Shown: positions 34,125 through 47,800, numbered from the stretch's first letter. The stretch is DNA of 64,000 nucleotides from Paulownia fortunei (GCA_019321725.1 CM033110.1:12207278-12271277); one strand, 5' to 3'. Notes: generated from the letters alone by a model not told the origin. Numbers and translations are program-made.

Positions 34125-34600
34125 ATGGCTACAAATCCATTTGCATCAATTCTTGACACCAACAAACTTACTGGTCCAAACTATGTTAACTAGTTAAGGA
34201 ACTTTCGGACAGTTCTCCAATCTGAAAAGAGGGTTTATGTTCTCGACATGGCACCACTGGCTCTACTAGAGGGGACCACAGAGAAAGAGTAAGCAGAATA
34301 TCATCAACATGTTAAGAATGATCTGCAGGCTCGATGCTATATGATAGCATCTATGTCAAACAAGCTATAGAGACAGCATGAGGGTATGGCACATGCTACC
34401 GATATCTACCCCTATCTAAAGGAATTATATTGTGAACATATAAGGCAAGCTAGATAACAAATATCTAAGGAGCTCTATTAATGTTGTATGATGGAAGACT
34501 CTTTAGTTCATGATCATGGACTAAAGATAATAGCCTTGATCAAGAGACTAGAGTCCCTATGCGTCATTATGGACAGCGAACTCTCTACAGTAATAAAATA
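34125..34600 (+). pseudogene. Copia gag, N-terminal half, with stops
   Basis: ATG 34125 opens MATNPFASILDTNKLTGPNYV, the characteristic start of copia gag (UBN2-type). It continues with LRNFRTVLQSEKRVYVLD and, after several stops, MEDSLVHDHGLKIIALIKRLESL and MDSELS. The frame is broken at TAG 34191 and elsewhere. Gag similarity ends at about 34590, where an inverted LTR begins. The junction carries ATATGC(A/T)GTAAAAAGTCTT, which also occurs inside the LTR at about 41437. Confidence 0.75.
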
Positions 34601-34617
34601 TGCAGTAAAAAGTCTTC

Positions 34618-36050
34618 AAAAAATGTCCAAGAAGTTTGTCAATAAAGGCTACCACAAGTCCTTTCCATGTAAGACTCTTCTTCCTTTCTTATCTCCAACT
34701 CTTTTAGAAAGTTTCCTTATTTCATAAGATCTTTCCTTTTTCTTTATTACCTCTTAGAATTGAATTCTCAATCCAACTTCCTCTAGGAATTAGATTCACA
34801 ATCTAATTTCCTAATGGGTTTCCTACAAACTCACTCCTAATGGGACCAGGCCTAATTAATCAATTAGACCCAAGTTCAATTGATCCAATCAATTAAATTA
34901 ATGCATCTAATTAATTAGACCCATTTTAATTAATTTATCTAATCAGTTAATTAAATATTTTAATTGGACTCCCTAATCCAATTAGGTTCAATCAATTAAT
35001 CCGATTAATTAATTAAATTAATTTCATATGAATTAATTTAAGTCTCACTAATTAATCACTTTAATTAATTTAGTCCAACACTTGGATTAATTTCTAGGCT
35101 AGAAATGGACTTGTCCAAGTTTTGTGTGTGAACCTTTAGTTTCACTCTAAACTAGTCATGGACTCACAACTCTTGTAACTTAGTTGAACAACTAATTGTT
35201 TTGATTAATTAATCTAATTAATTAATTTCCTTGGAATTAACCAATTAATTTCAAGAACCCACAAGTTATGGGAAAAAACCAAGCAATGCATCATGACTTC
35301 TAGTCTTAGGTGAATATGCGAACTTATTCCAATTACGAATACCATGCAAGTACGCTCAAGGATAGAAAATCCTATGTCTAATTTCCATCCAACCTTGGCC
35401 AAGAATTTTAGAGTCAAGTACAGTGGAACACATAGAAAATTTACCTATTCATCTAATAGGTGACGGATCCTTTATTGACCACTCATTAATCTCCATACAT
35501 GAAGATGTTACACCCAATATAAATTCTTTGTTATTATCATGCAGTCGGAAAATATATCAAAGTGCAACATAGGTTACCATAGTTCCTCAAGTCCAATGAT
35601 TAATTCTTACACTATCGTAATGAGAAAATTCTTATTCGACAATAGAATATTTTCAATTGAGAATTTTCGAATAAGGTAATTCAGTGTACTTGTTCCTCAA
35701 CAAGCACCCGCATATATGTGCTAGTGTTTCCACATTAATGCCCATATAACAAGGCATCCTCCTTTCAAACCTGCATCATTTGCACAAGTCTTAACGTGAT
35801 TAATAATTTTTCATCTCATTGATCCTTGACTTAGAACATTTTAAGACCACAGTCTTAAAGGCATATTCCACGATAACCATCATATGTGCGCCCTCGCGCC
35901 AGAGCTATGTGTGATCTAAGGATTTCATCTAATTCTTATGATGAATTTAAGATAAAGATTTCCATTTAAATGATAATAAGATAAATAAGAATAAGTTGCA
36001 AGAGTATAAGAATGGTCAGATCAATTGGATCATCGGACACTATTCTAACA
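34618..36050 (-). repeat. Copia 3' LTR, minus orientation, truncated
   Basis: Collinear with 41430-42868 (same TTAATTAA-rich block, the CAACACTTGGATTAA stretch, AAGGCATCCTCCTTTC). It ends ...GGACACTATTCTAACA at 36050, followed by an inverted polypurine tract. About 600 bp of the LTR's other end are missing at the junction with gag. Confidence 0.7.
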
Positions 36051-39000
36051 ATCTTCCACTTGCCCTAGAGATAATTTCCTTCGTATGTAGGCCCATCTTC
36101 CCCAAGATGTCCTTCAAATACATATCTAAAGGGTTAAATCAGTGGGTCTGCTATATTTTCTACCGAGGTAAATCTTTCAATGCCAATATTCTCTACCAAC
36201 GATTTTCAGAATCACAATATTGTTAATCTATTTATGTTTGGATCCTTTGATGAGACCTTAGCTTTTTTGTTTGTGCAATAGCTCCCATTATTATCGCAGT
36301 ACTCCAATACTCAATCAATAATGGTTGGAACTATATCCAACACTTGGATTAAGTTTCCTATCCAAATAGTCCATTTTCACAGCATCACATGCCCTGTTAT
36401 ATCCAATCACGGTAGTGGAGTCCACGGTTGTTACAAGCTTGGAACTCTTACAAACTAACCGTCCCACTATTTAGGATGAACATGAATCTAGACATAGACT
36501 TCAGGTCATCTACTTTAGACTAAAAACTAGATGAAGCATCTTAGTTTCAGTTCTCCATAATCGTACTCCAAGAAGAAATCCTTAGTGCTTTATAAGTTCT
36601 GAAGATCGTCTTTACGACTTCCAATGCTTTTTTCATTAAAATGATGGATATATGCTTGTGACACTCAGAGCATTTCTATTATCAAGTCATGTATATAGAT
36701 TTGCACATTTTATGCTTTCTTTCAAGAATGCATAAAATATGTGAGTAATTATTTCTCTTTCTTTCAAAAGTTATTGGGGACGAGGACTTCCGAAGAGAAA
36801 TCTCATGACTAAAAAAATAAGAATCACTCCTAAGATTCTTCCATTCTAAACTCTTTTAGCATCTAATCTATGTACTTAGATTTAGAATAGTCCAAGCATC
36901 CTTTCAAATCTCTCTCCATAGATCTCAATCCCTAATCCTTAGGATGCTTCTCCCAAATCCCTCTCAGAGAACTTTGTAGATGACAAGTCTTAGTTGATTG
37001 GAATATTTCTACATCGTCCCTATAAGTAGAATGTCATCAATGTAAAACACAACAATCATCACCATACTCCCACTAACCCTCTTATACACATATGGCTCAT
37101 TCGCATTCCTAAGAAAATCAAACCATTTGATTGCCTGGTGAATCAAATTTTCCATATTCGAGAAATTTATTTTGAGTCCTTAACGGAGCTTTGAAGCTTG
37201 CAATCTTTTGCTTGCTTTTGTTTGATATGAAGAACTTAGCCCACTTAACTTAAGAGGTCTTCACATCCATTTCCCATATCTAGTAGTCATAATACATAAA
37301 TATAGCTAGCTTAATTTGAATAGACTTTAGCATCACATCTAGTAAAAGGTATCCTCAACAGTCAACACCTTGACTTTGAGCACAACACTTTACTACCAGT
37401 CGTGCCTTTATAGGTCACCACCTCCCTATATTCTTTAATTTATATTCACAGACCCGTTTGCAACCAATGAGAACCATTCCTACTAATGGGCCCACCAAGG
37501 TCAAACTTTGTTGGAGTACATGAAGTCCATTTCAGATTGCATGACACTTTGTCATCTTCCCGAATTGATGTCACATATCTTTACTCCTTAGTTAAATCAA
37601 TATTTAAAAAAATGAGATCCTTCTTACTGCTCTCTAGTAAGAGGCATTTTTTGTATAAGTAGCCTCGAGATACTTTCATATCTCATTAAAGGTTGTGTAC
37701 TATAAGTTTTAATAATTTGTTAATGCACCATTGCTACTTGTGGGACAAAATATGGTCATTGAACTCCTTCAAGCTCTATGATATGGCCATTTCTATCTAA
37801 TCTTCTCAACAAGGTAATATCCCTATAAAATAAACTCCTTTGTTCTTAGGAATTATATAAATAGTATCCATTAAATTCTTTTAGATACCCCATAAATTTG
37901 TATAAGATGGATTTACATCCATCTTATCTCTCACTAATCGCTTTAAAGAAGCAGGCCTCTTTATACCCTTAGGTATGTATGTGAGAGGTCTTTTGCCACA
38001 TCATATCTCATATGATATTTTGAGCACCGACTTAGCAATTTTCTTACTTGATAGGAATATCATCGATTCTAAGTGAATTCCCAGAATGAAGGAGAAAATA
38101 GGTGAAACTCAACTTGGATTCACTTAAAGTGAGAATCTAATTCTCCATTAGATAATCAAGAACTTACCACCACAGTATTCTCTTCCTCGATCATATCGAT
38201 GGATTTAATACTTTGGTTGGTTTAATTCTCTACTTCATGTCTAAATTCTTTAAACCCTTCAAAGGATCTTAGAATAATGAAGTAAGAATAGTTCACTTAT
38301 GCACTAACACTTAGTGAACTGCTTACGCCCCTTTGGATCATATCCAAAGGTGTGGTCTGCTCCATTTATCCCACAAATGGTGATTTAGTCATATTTTCCT
38401 TGAGATATGACCTAATCTAGCTTACCACAAGTATGAACTATTTTGATTATCTAATTCTTATATTGCTTTGTTGATTATGTAGCATGGAATGTTGGGATTG
38501 TATAGTTCATTTGCCAATGTAGCAAAAACAAATAACTGATACTATCTTAATTCCATCCAGAGTTAAGTGGATCATTCCTATAGCTAACAAAGCAACACTT
38601 ACTATATTCTCAAGCTTAAGGATCGTCCTTTGTCTTAGTCTCCGTTTGCTTGTCATCCACTGCAACCCTAGCAAAGATGGCATCATTTTTGATATCCAAT
38701 ACTAAAGAAAAAATTATCAACCTTAATGGTTGATAACAACAAAGTGTAAACTTGAATTAGAACCCCTTCTAATTTAACTAAGCAAGTCAATTCTTGTGTT
38801 TCCTTTTTCTATGTCTTAAATATCCACAATGGTGGCAAACATCTATATTAAGTCGGTAAGTTTGTTTGTTTGTCTAGATTATCTTATGTGGAATTACTAG
38901 GGATAACCATTATCCTATGTGAGGTAGAAATTTAAACATTCATTCAATTAATATCTATTTTTGATATGATCTTTAATCATAAATGTCCCCCACTATTTTA

Positions 39001-40829
39001 TTCAAATCCTATCACCCTCTAGATGGAAATTCAGGAAATCCAATTTCCTAGTGGGCTTGAGGTCCAACTAGCCTTGCCATACACCCCAATTTTATGAGTC
39101 TCTATGATAAAACTAAAAGGTAGCTAACAACATTAGCAATTACGTTCCTATGCAACACTCAAGCTATTTTGCCTCACCTCTTCCCATACACCCCAATTTT
39201 ATAAGTCTATATGGTACTAAATGCTAAGCATTACCAATCAAACATCCATGTTAATGGAGCATCTAAACGTCCCAAGACTCATGTCCAACGATAAAGACAA
39301 GTCTACCCCATAGGCATCTCTATGCTTAGTAGTGGCCACAGCTTGCCAACACTTAGCATATCCCATGACTCATAGCCAATAGACTAAATATGGTAGCGTA
39401 TCAGCAAGCAACTACTTTTGGTGGAAGACATGGATGATTGGGTCCCATCTAATATTGCTCATTTATGTTTGATATCGAACCAATAAAGATTCTCAACTTG
39501 AAACATTTTCAAGTGAGGGTCATACCAGATTTATTATACAAGGTCTTATCGTTTTCTTTTCTTGTTTATTTAATGTTCACTATCCTAACAATGATGAGCA
39601 TATATCATGAGGAAGCACTAAATAAACACAACATATATTACATAAATACTAAAATAAATAGATGATCATGAGCCTTTAATCTTATGCGATCCAGTCGAGC
39701 CAAAGTGGATCAAGGTCAATTTAAGGGGTAATAATTAAAATGTAAATAGACCTATCTATTACATAAATGTATCCCATATATTCATGGGCTTTGATTCCTC
39801 GATTTTTCTCCATTTTCATTCCATCTTCTTGTAATGTCCGCCAAATTACAAAAAGATACACCTTACTGCATATTTATACTCTCTTTACATTTACTAAAAC
39901 TACAAGAAACCTTGGAACAATTCCAATGGGAGGTACATAGGAGGGAGATAGATGTACATCAAGAATAAAATAGAGAAAGGTGAGACTAGCAGGCCTCATA
40001 TTAATTAAAATCCAAAAATAATCAATTATGCATAAAATTAAACCAATCACATTGGCCTAGACTCTATTATCATCTAACTAGCATGCTTAATATAAATCAT
40101 TACATGATAATGAAAGCTTGTAAATTTACTAATTATGTTGTATGCAATTTCTTTCAAATTTGAGATTTTTTGAAATAATTTTTCAAAAATTAAAATTAAC
40201 ATTTAATTTTAAAATGAAAAATTATAAATTTTACGTAGCAATTACATAACGAGACGTGATGGGACAACAACCCAATAAGGATGTTGCCCATTGGGTGGTT
40301 GGGCGCCTGCCCGTCGGGTGGCTGAATGCCCACACGTCGGGTGCTGACTGGCGACCCGGCACCTGAACATTAAGTGGCCGATGGCCCACCTGACACCACA
40401 CGTTGGGTGGTTAGCAGCCCTATTTTTTTTTGTTGTCTAAGAATTCAAGGTTATCACAAAATCTTGATTTCTTAGTTTTTTGATCTCATCAAGAATTCTT
40501 GATTTCTTGATCTCATCAAGAAATATTGAAAACTTGATAAGAAAACTATTTTTTGTGAACAAGAAGTCAACCTTTTTGATTTTTTATTTCTTACCACGTT
40601 TCAAAAAATTCAAGATTTCACAAATTTTAAATTTTTTAATCAAAAAATCCAATTTCTTAATTCATCTAGTTTTTTAAAACATTTTAATATTTAAAATGAT
40701 TAATAATATTAATCGCAAATAAAGGAATTAATTGATTCAAAATCAGTCACACATATAAATATTTAAAAATATATTAAATAAATGTAATTGAAAAGTATCA
40801 GAAACCTACGAACCTTGGATCTGATACCA
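36051..40829 (-). mobile_element. Copia internal region, minus orientation, decayed
   Basis: Reading the minus strand from 40829: tRNA-Met primer site (40817-40829), leader repeats (39460-39040), a zinc-knuckle remnant CHHCGYLRHRKRKHKN near 38800-38850, decayed integrase and RT with the catalytic FYIDDILLIG at about 37020-37050, an RNase H remnant with YCDNNG near 36290, and the polypurine tract at 36068-36051. The gag N-terminal domain has been deleted between leader and zinc knuckle. No open frame longer than 80 codons survives. Confidence 0.7.
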
Positions 40830-40830
40830 C

Positions 40831-42868
40831 TGTTGGGTTCGCGAGATACCAGGAAACGTATACGCAGCAGAATTTAAAATTTTTTAAAATCATAAATATA
40901 CATTACATCACATTTAATAAAACTAATCCCAAAACCTTTTTGCAATTACTTAGTTGTGCGTTTTTTTATATTTAAAGCAAGAAGGTTTTAGAAACCCTTA
41001 TCTTGATTTGCACTCCGGCAGATGTAGGGATTGAAACGATTCAAATTGTTATCCCAATATGAATGAATCTCCAAGTTCTTCAATTCAGACCCCTTTGATT
41101 GAAAAATTATTCTCTTCTAGAATCCCAAATGTTATCTCTCTAATGGGATCCACACCTTGGATGCTCACTCGCAACTGAATTTTATGCTAGTAGTTTTTCG
41201 ATTTGATAATTATATTCTAGAACGATTTTGTTTGGAACAAGAACACACTAACAATTAATATTTTAAGTGTTTTATTTAATTCTTAATTTAACAATTGAAT
41301 CAAGAATAAAACTAAATAAAAGGTTGGCGAACTTTTAAAGATTGAAAGGAAAAGAAGGGATGAACTTTTAGAGATGAAAAATCCATTTTTCTTCAAGAGA
41401 GATAGTTGTTTTTCACCTTTTTCCAGCAAAAAATATGCTGTAAAAAGTCTTTCCATTTTAGGTGTTTTATTTCATAAGGTCTTTCCTTTTTCTTTATTAC
41501 CTTTTAAGAATTGAATTCTCAATCCAACTTCCTCTTGAAATTAGATTCCCAATATAATTTTCTAATAGGCTTCCTACAAGCCAACACCTAATGGGCTCAG
41601 GCCTAATTAATCAATTAGGTCATAGTTTAATTGATCCAATTAATTAACTTAATTCATCTAATTAATTAGTCTCATCATCCAATTAATTAATTAAATATTG
41701 TAATTGGGCTCCCTAATCTAATTAGGTCCAATCAATTATTCTAATTAATTAAATTAATTCCACACTTGAAATTAATTTAAGTCCCATTAATTAATAACAT
41801 TAATTAATTTAATCCAACACTTGGATTAATTTTTAGGTTAGAAATGGACTTATCCAAATTTAGTGTGTGACCCCTTAGGTTCACTGTAAATTAGCTGTAG
41901 GCTCACAACTGTTGTAACTTAATTGAATAATTAATTATTCTAATTAATTAATTCAATTAATTAATTCTCTTGAAATTAATCCATTAATTCCAAAAAACCC
42001 ACAACTCATGCAAATCACCTAGCAATGCATCATGAATTTTAGTTTTAGGTGAATGTGCGAACCTATTCTAATTATGAATATGCAAGTACGGTCATTCCGT
42101 CATCTGATCCCCAATTGAGCCTAGGGCATAGATGATTAGTCAAAACCCCATTAGTTCAATAACTATGTTTCCATTCCTAGTAGTTTATCTCATTGATGAA
42201 CAATTAGAAAACCCACGTCTAATTTTCATCCAACCTTGGCCAAGGATTTTAGAGTCAAGTATAGTGGAACACATAGAAAATTCACCTATTCATCTAGATT
42301 GGTGACGGATTCTTTATTAGCCACTCATTAATCTCCATGCGATTGTCATGCAATCAGAAAATATATCAAAATTCAACATGTCATGCAAAAAGTTACTACA
42401 GTGCCTCAAGTCCAAGAACTAATTCTTGTACTATCGTAATGAGAAAATTTTCATTCGATAATAGAATATTTCTAATTGAAAATTTTTAAGTGGGGTAGTT
42501 TAGTGTACTTGTTCCCAACAAGTACCCACATATATGCACTAGTGTCTCCACACTAATGCCCATAGAATGAGGCATCCTAATTTCGAGTCTACATCATATG
42601 CGCAAGTCTCAACGAGATTAATCATGTCTCATCTCATTGATCCTTAACTTGGAATGTTTTAAGACCACAGCCTTAGAGGCATATTCCACGATCACCATCA
42701 TATGTGCGACCACTCCCCATAGCTATATGTAATCTAAGGACTTCATTTAATTATTATGATGAATTTAAGATAAAGATTTCTATTTAAATAATGTTAATAT
42801 GAATAAGAATGATTCACAAGTGTATAAGAATGACCAGATCAATTGACTTGTCGGAGACTACTCTAACA
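40831..42868 (-). repeat. Copia LTR, minus orientation, shared by two copies
   Basis: 2,038 bp. On the plus strand it begins TGTTGGGTTCGCGAG, next to an inverted primer site on its left, and ends CTACTCTAACA, next to an inverted polypurine tract (42869-42885) on its right. It is therefore the 5' LTR of the left copy and the 3' LTR of the right copy. Confidence 0.78.
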
Positions 42869-43877
42869 ATCTCCCACTTATCCTAGAGATAATTACTCGC
42901 TTATTAAGGCCCATCTTTCCCAAGATGTCCTTCAAATACTTATCTAAATGGTTAAATTAGTAGGTCTGCTATATTTTCTATCAAAGCAAATCTTTTCACA
43001 CTGATGTTGTCTCTACTAATGATTTTCAGAATCACAGTATTGCTAATCTATTTCTGCTTGGATCCTTTGACAAGACCTTAGCTTCTTTGCTTATGTAATA
43101 GCCCCAATTGCATCACAGTACTCCAATACTTAATCAACAATGTTGGAACTATATCCAACACTTAGATTAAGTTCCCTATCCAAACAGTCTATTTTCACAA
43201 CATCACATGCCTTAATTTATTCAATCACGATGGTGAAGTCCACAGTTGTTACAAGTTTGGAACTCTTTCCAACTAACCGTCCTACTACTTAAGATGAACA
43301 CGAATCTATACATAGACTTCAAGTCATCTACTTTAGACTAAAAACTAGATGAAGCATCTTAGTTTCAGTTCTCCATAATCGTACTCCAAGAAGAAATCCT
43401 TAGTGCTTCATAAGTACTAAAGTATGTGAGTCATTATTTTTCTTTCTTTCAAAAGTCTTTAGGGATGAAGACTTTGAAAGAGAAATCCCATGACTTAAAT
43501 AATAACAATCTCTCCTAGGATTCTTCCATACTAAACCCTTTTACCATGTAATCTATGTATTTGGATTTAGGATAGTTCAAGCATCCTTTCAGATCTATCT
43601 CCATAGATCTCAATCCCTAATCCATAAGATGCTTCTCCTAAATCCCTCTTAGAGAACTTTGTAGATGACAAGTCTCAGTTAACTAGAACATTCCTACATT
43701 ATCCCTATAAGTAGAATGTCATCAAAGTAAAACACAGCAATCATCATCATACTCCCACTAACCCTCTTGTATGTATACATATGACTCATTCGCATTCTTA
43801 AGGAAATCAAACCATTTAATTGCCTGGCGTATCGAATTTTCCATATTTGGGAAATTTATTTTGAGTTCTTAACGGAT
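42869..43877 (-). mobile_element. Partial copia internal region, minus orientation
   Basis: Collinear with 36051-37180 (polypurine tract, RNase H, RT with the inverted form of the FYxDDI box near 43720-43740), then cut at about 43877, where a plus-orientation LTR tail begins. Confidence 0.7.
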
Positions 43878-44344
43878 GTCATCTTTTCATTCTCATTTTC
43901 TTTTTGTTTTCTATTTTCTTACTTCAAGAAAATTACTTCATCAAAAGGTTCCATCCATTTTTTATTAAAAGGTTAATTTTTTCATTACTTGTTGATTCAA
44001 GAATTAATCTTCACTCTCAAATAGATATAAGAATAAGAAACTCAAAATCACTAGCAAGGATTTGAAGCTTGTGGTGAATGTTTTGAGAGGCCATCAAAAT
44101 TGTTTGGGAGGAGCTTGAGGAATCTGAATTCCTTCTTACCCTTCATCAACCGAATTGCTTGAAAGATATAATCACAAAACTTTAGTTGCTTAATTTTATT
44201 AAACGAGCAATCAAAAATGAAAACCAAAAATTACATCAAATCCGGGATATGCATATTAACATATGATATATAATTTTATTTCAATTGTTGAAAAATTTTA
44301 AATTTTTGTTGATCTTGCAATCCCGCAATTATGCGAACCCCACA
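43878..44344 (+). repeat. Copia LTR tail, plus orientation
   Basis: Collinear with 31990-32498: TTCTATTTTCTTACTT, TTGTTGATTCAAGAATTAATCTTCAC, GAGGAATCTGAATTCCTTCTTACC, and an end reading ATGCGAACCCCACA. The right AATAC duplication follows. Confidence 0.75.
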
Positions 44345-44349
44345 AATAC

Positions 44350-45096
44350 TTAATCTCATAAATAAGTATTAATGTTAAAAAAAAAATTATTTAGTAGCGA
44401 TTCTTGATTTATCTATCACCATTGAAAAAAGAAATACTTGGGTTCATTTAGCTTCTTGTATAATTCTACTCCATCGACTACTAATGTGAAACCTTGATTT
44501 ATTATAAGCAAATGTGTGCATAAATACTTAATCTCATAACTAAGTATTGATGTTAAAATATTTCTTGTTTAGTGGTAATTCTTGATTTTGTATCACCAGT
44601 GGCACAATAAATACTTGGGTTCATTTAGCCTAATTTACGATTCTACTCCATAGATTGTGTATGTGAAACTTTTATTTATTGTAGACAAAGGTGTGTATAA
44701 ATACTTGACCACATAGACAAGTATTGGTGTTGAGAGATAATTTACAAATAATAAGACAATATCATGATTACTTTAATGCATTAGCTATTTGATAATATCT
44801 TGTATTGGAACCTTTATTATGTATGGATTTCAATAGTGGTATTTAAAAGGTGTAAAAAGAATAAATACTTGTCACTCTATCTAAAACTTAAGAGCGGATC
44901 CTTAAGTTCTTTTATTACTTTGATTTTTCAGTTACAACATAGTTTTTTCTTTATATTTAAACCACATAAAGCACATCTTTTAAGAATTATAATTCTGAAA
45001 ACTTCAAACAACTTCCTTGTAAATCGACCTTGGACTCCCAAAAAATTTATTACTTGACACAATATGTAATTGAGTTTGCAATATTAAAGTTGTAGT
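44350..45096 (+). repeat. Old Athila-type LTR, right part, with internal tandem duplication
   Basis: Continues the LTR interrupted at 30564 and ends ATTAAAGTTGTAG. The segment from GATTCTTGATTTATCTATCACC through CATAAATACTTAATCTCATAA is duplicated: copies begin at about 44399 and 44578. A further copy of its ATAAATACTT...AAGTATTG half lies at 44344-44370. Confidence 0.72.
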
Positions 45097-45109
45097 ACTT
45101 AAGTACTTA

Positions 45110-45650
45110 TGAAGGACTAAGGATATCTTCTTAGTTTATAGTAATAGAGAGCTGAAGCTATAAGACTTCACAAATTATAGCTTTCAGTTCGATGTAGACG
45201 ATTCAAAGTATTGTTAGACATTGTATTCATACTAAATGGTGAGATGGTCAGTTGAAAGAGTTCCAAGTAGGAGATGACCTATAAATTCTACCACCGAGGC
45301 TGATATGTTACTGCATGTAATGTAGCGAAAAAGAGTGTTTGAATGACTTCATCCAAGAGTTGGGTATAGTCAGTTCGTTATTGATCTAATTATGGTCTAT
45401 TGTGATAACAATAAGGCTGTTATGTAAGCAAATGAACCAAAATCTCATCAAAGATCTAAGCACATTATGAGGTGATGCCATATGATCCGAGAGATCATTA
45501 GTAGAGGTGATGCTTGAGTGGAGCGAGTATCCTCGACAGAAAATATATTAGATCCACTAACAAAGTCCATAGCTCAGAGAGTATTTAAAGGTCATTTTGA
45601 AAAGATGGGTTTTAGATACATGGGTAATTAACTCTAGGGCAAGTGGGAGA
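45110..45650 (+). pseudogene. Copia RNase H remnant and polypurine tract
   Basis: In broken frames: STTEADMLLHVM, MVYCDNNKAVM, SHQRSKHIMR, CHMIREIISRGD, ILDPLTKSIAQRVFKGHFEKMG, the end of copia pol. Several stops. The polypurine tract GGGCAAGTGGGAGAT (45637-45651) precedes an LTR start. Confidence 0.8.
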
Positions 45651-45651
45651 T

Positions 45652-47000
45652 TATTAGAGTAATGTTCGTCATGCCAATTAGTATAGTCTTGTAAAAATAA
45701 TTTTTTTCATGATGTTTATTAATAAAAGATTTTTTTGTATCTTAATTATCTTTAGCAATTAGATAAAGTCCCTAAATCATATAACTATAGGGCATGCTCG
45801 CGCGTATGATGGCGATCATGGAACATGCCTCTATGGTTTGATAATTTGTTCTAAGTTGGGAGTTCATTAAGACAGGATATTGATAAGCCCAATAGACTCA
45901 CACACATGATGCAAGCTCGAAAGGAGCATGTCTTATTCCATAAGCATCGACATGGGGATACTAATGCATGTGTGTGGGTACTTATTGGAAAACAAATACA
46001 CTAAACTAGCCTACGAGAAATTCTCAATTGGAAAATGTTATTTGTCGAATGATAATTTTCCAATTACGATAGTACATTAATTAGCCCTTTGACTTGTCGA
46101 ATGATAATTTTCCAATTGCGATAGTGCATTAATTAGCCCTTTGACTTGAGGCACCATAGTAGTATTGTACAAGAGATCATGCACTTTGATGTATTTTTTG
46201 ATTGCATGATAATCACAAAAGGTTTATATTGGGTGTATGGTTTTCGTGTATGGAGGCTGATGAGTGGCCCAACAAAGGATTCATCGTCTATCTCATAGAA
46301 TAGGTGAATCTCCTATACTTTCATAATCTTTGATTCCAAAGACCTTGGCTAAGGCAGGATAGATTGGATGGAGGCTTTTCTAATAATTCATCAAAGGATC
46401 AACGTGACTTGAAATGAAATCATAGTTATTAAGTTAAAATAGGATTTCAACTAATAATTTATATCCTATAATTAATGGGGAGATTAGTTGAAGGGAATAA
46501 ATATATTTGCATGGTACTCGTAACCGAAATAGATTTGCTTTACATAAGACTAAGTAGTCAAGATGCAACGCTATATATGTCTCTTGGCTTGTGAGCTTCT
46601 TGAAATTAAGGAGTTAATTCTAAGAGAATTGATTAATTAAAATTAATTAATCAAAACATTTAATATATTCATAAGTTGCAAAAGTTGCAAGCCTACTACT
46701 AGTTTAGTTGTGAACCTAAGGGTCACACATAAAATGGGATAGTCCACCTCTAATCTGATTCTTTGATCCAAAGTGTTGGATTAATTAATTAATTGAGATT
46801 AATTAACTTGAGCTAGAATTAATTTAAGAAGTTAAATTAATTCATCCAGTTAAATAATGTGATTATTTAATTGAACCTAATATGATTATTTAATTAAACC
46901 TAATTTGATTAGAGGTTCATGAGAGTGAATTAATTATTTGATTGGATCAATTAGTAAATGGGCTTTAAATTAATATAAAAAGTTAAATTAATTTGACAAG
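45652..47000 (+). repeat. Copia 3' LTR, plus orientation, truncated
   Basis: Starts TATTAGAGTAATGTTCG after the polypurine tract and is collinear with 30570-31500. It loses similarity at about 47000, so its end is missing. It holds a 52-bp tandem duplication at 46043-46146. Confidence 0.7.
46043..46146. repeat. 52-bp tandem duplication in a copia LTR
   Basis: TGTCGAATGATAATTTTCCA at 46043 recurs at 46095, and both copies run through TTAATTAGCCCTTTGACTTG. The two copies differ at only two positions, so this duplication is recent relative to the LTR. Confidence 0.9.
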
Positions 47001-47800
47001 TAAAGTAAGTTGCAACAGGAAAAATTCTTCAAATATCTATAAATAGTAGTAAGAAAAGAGGGCAAACATACAATAGAATATAGGGAAAAGCTTGCCATTT
47101 CGAGCCAAAGAGAATTCATTCGTACAAAAAGCAAAACTTCCTAAGTCCAAAATTAGTCTGGTGCACGCAGCAAATTGTGAAAGTTTGAGCGTATAGTCTA
47201 GTTGAGTGTTTCTTGAACACTTTATTTTGTAATTAGAAGAGTGTTGAGATTTATATAAGCTAACACTTATTTTAAGTCAACTCACATAAAGTGACTTAAC
47301 AGTATGAATCAAGCTTTTATGTAGGTTGATTGAGGAGCAAGCTAATAGCTTGAGTTTGTGTAACGAGGCTGTGGTTAACAAGAAGTAGGACTAGTGCAAA
47401 AAGCCTGTAATATCTTGTGAATTCTTCCAAGAGATTGGAGAAGAGTAGACGTAGAAGGATTATGCCACATTCAAAATATTATAAAAAATTATTGTGCTCT
47501 TTTTTTTCTGGCACTTTACATTCTATCAGCTAATTGAAATGTTATTGTACATTTTTATCACTCAATTATTTTTAATAGCAAACAAGTAACATGTTTTTAC
47601 TTTACTCTTATATCGTAGTTTTTGCTGTGTAACTCTACTGACACTTAACACGGTTTTAGCCTCCAGTCGATTATTTATAAGTCATCAACAAGTAAATATT
47701 TTTTTACACAAGTGAAAATTCTTTAAAAATTTACTGAAAAGTCTATTCACCCCCTATCTTTTTTTGAACATTTCATAGCACTTGGGACCAACACCCTACC
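47001..47800 (+). mobile_element. Fragment of another copia LTR and leader
   Basis: AAATAGTAGTAAGAAAAGAGGG, then GTTGAGTGTTTCTTGAACAC, GAGATTGGAGAAGAGTAGACGT and CTATTCACCCCCTATC resemble the LTR end and leader of Sire/Tork-type copia elements. I found no primer site or coding sequence. Low certainty. Confidence 0.35.

Larger units (their letters stand above)
30570..44344. mobile_element. Composite copia insertion (13.8 kb) with an inverted core
   Basis: One AATAC duplication bounds the whole block. Plus orientation: 5' LTR 30570-32498, primer site, leader, gag to about 34600, and at the far end an LTR tail, 43878-44344. Minus orientation, in the middle: LTR about 34618-36050, internal region 36051-40829, LTR 40831-42868, and a partial internal region 42869-43877. 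The inverted copies belong to the same family as the outer element. Confidence 0.75.
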
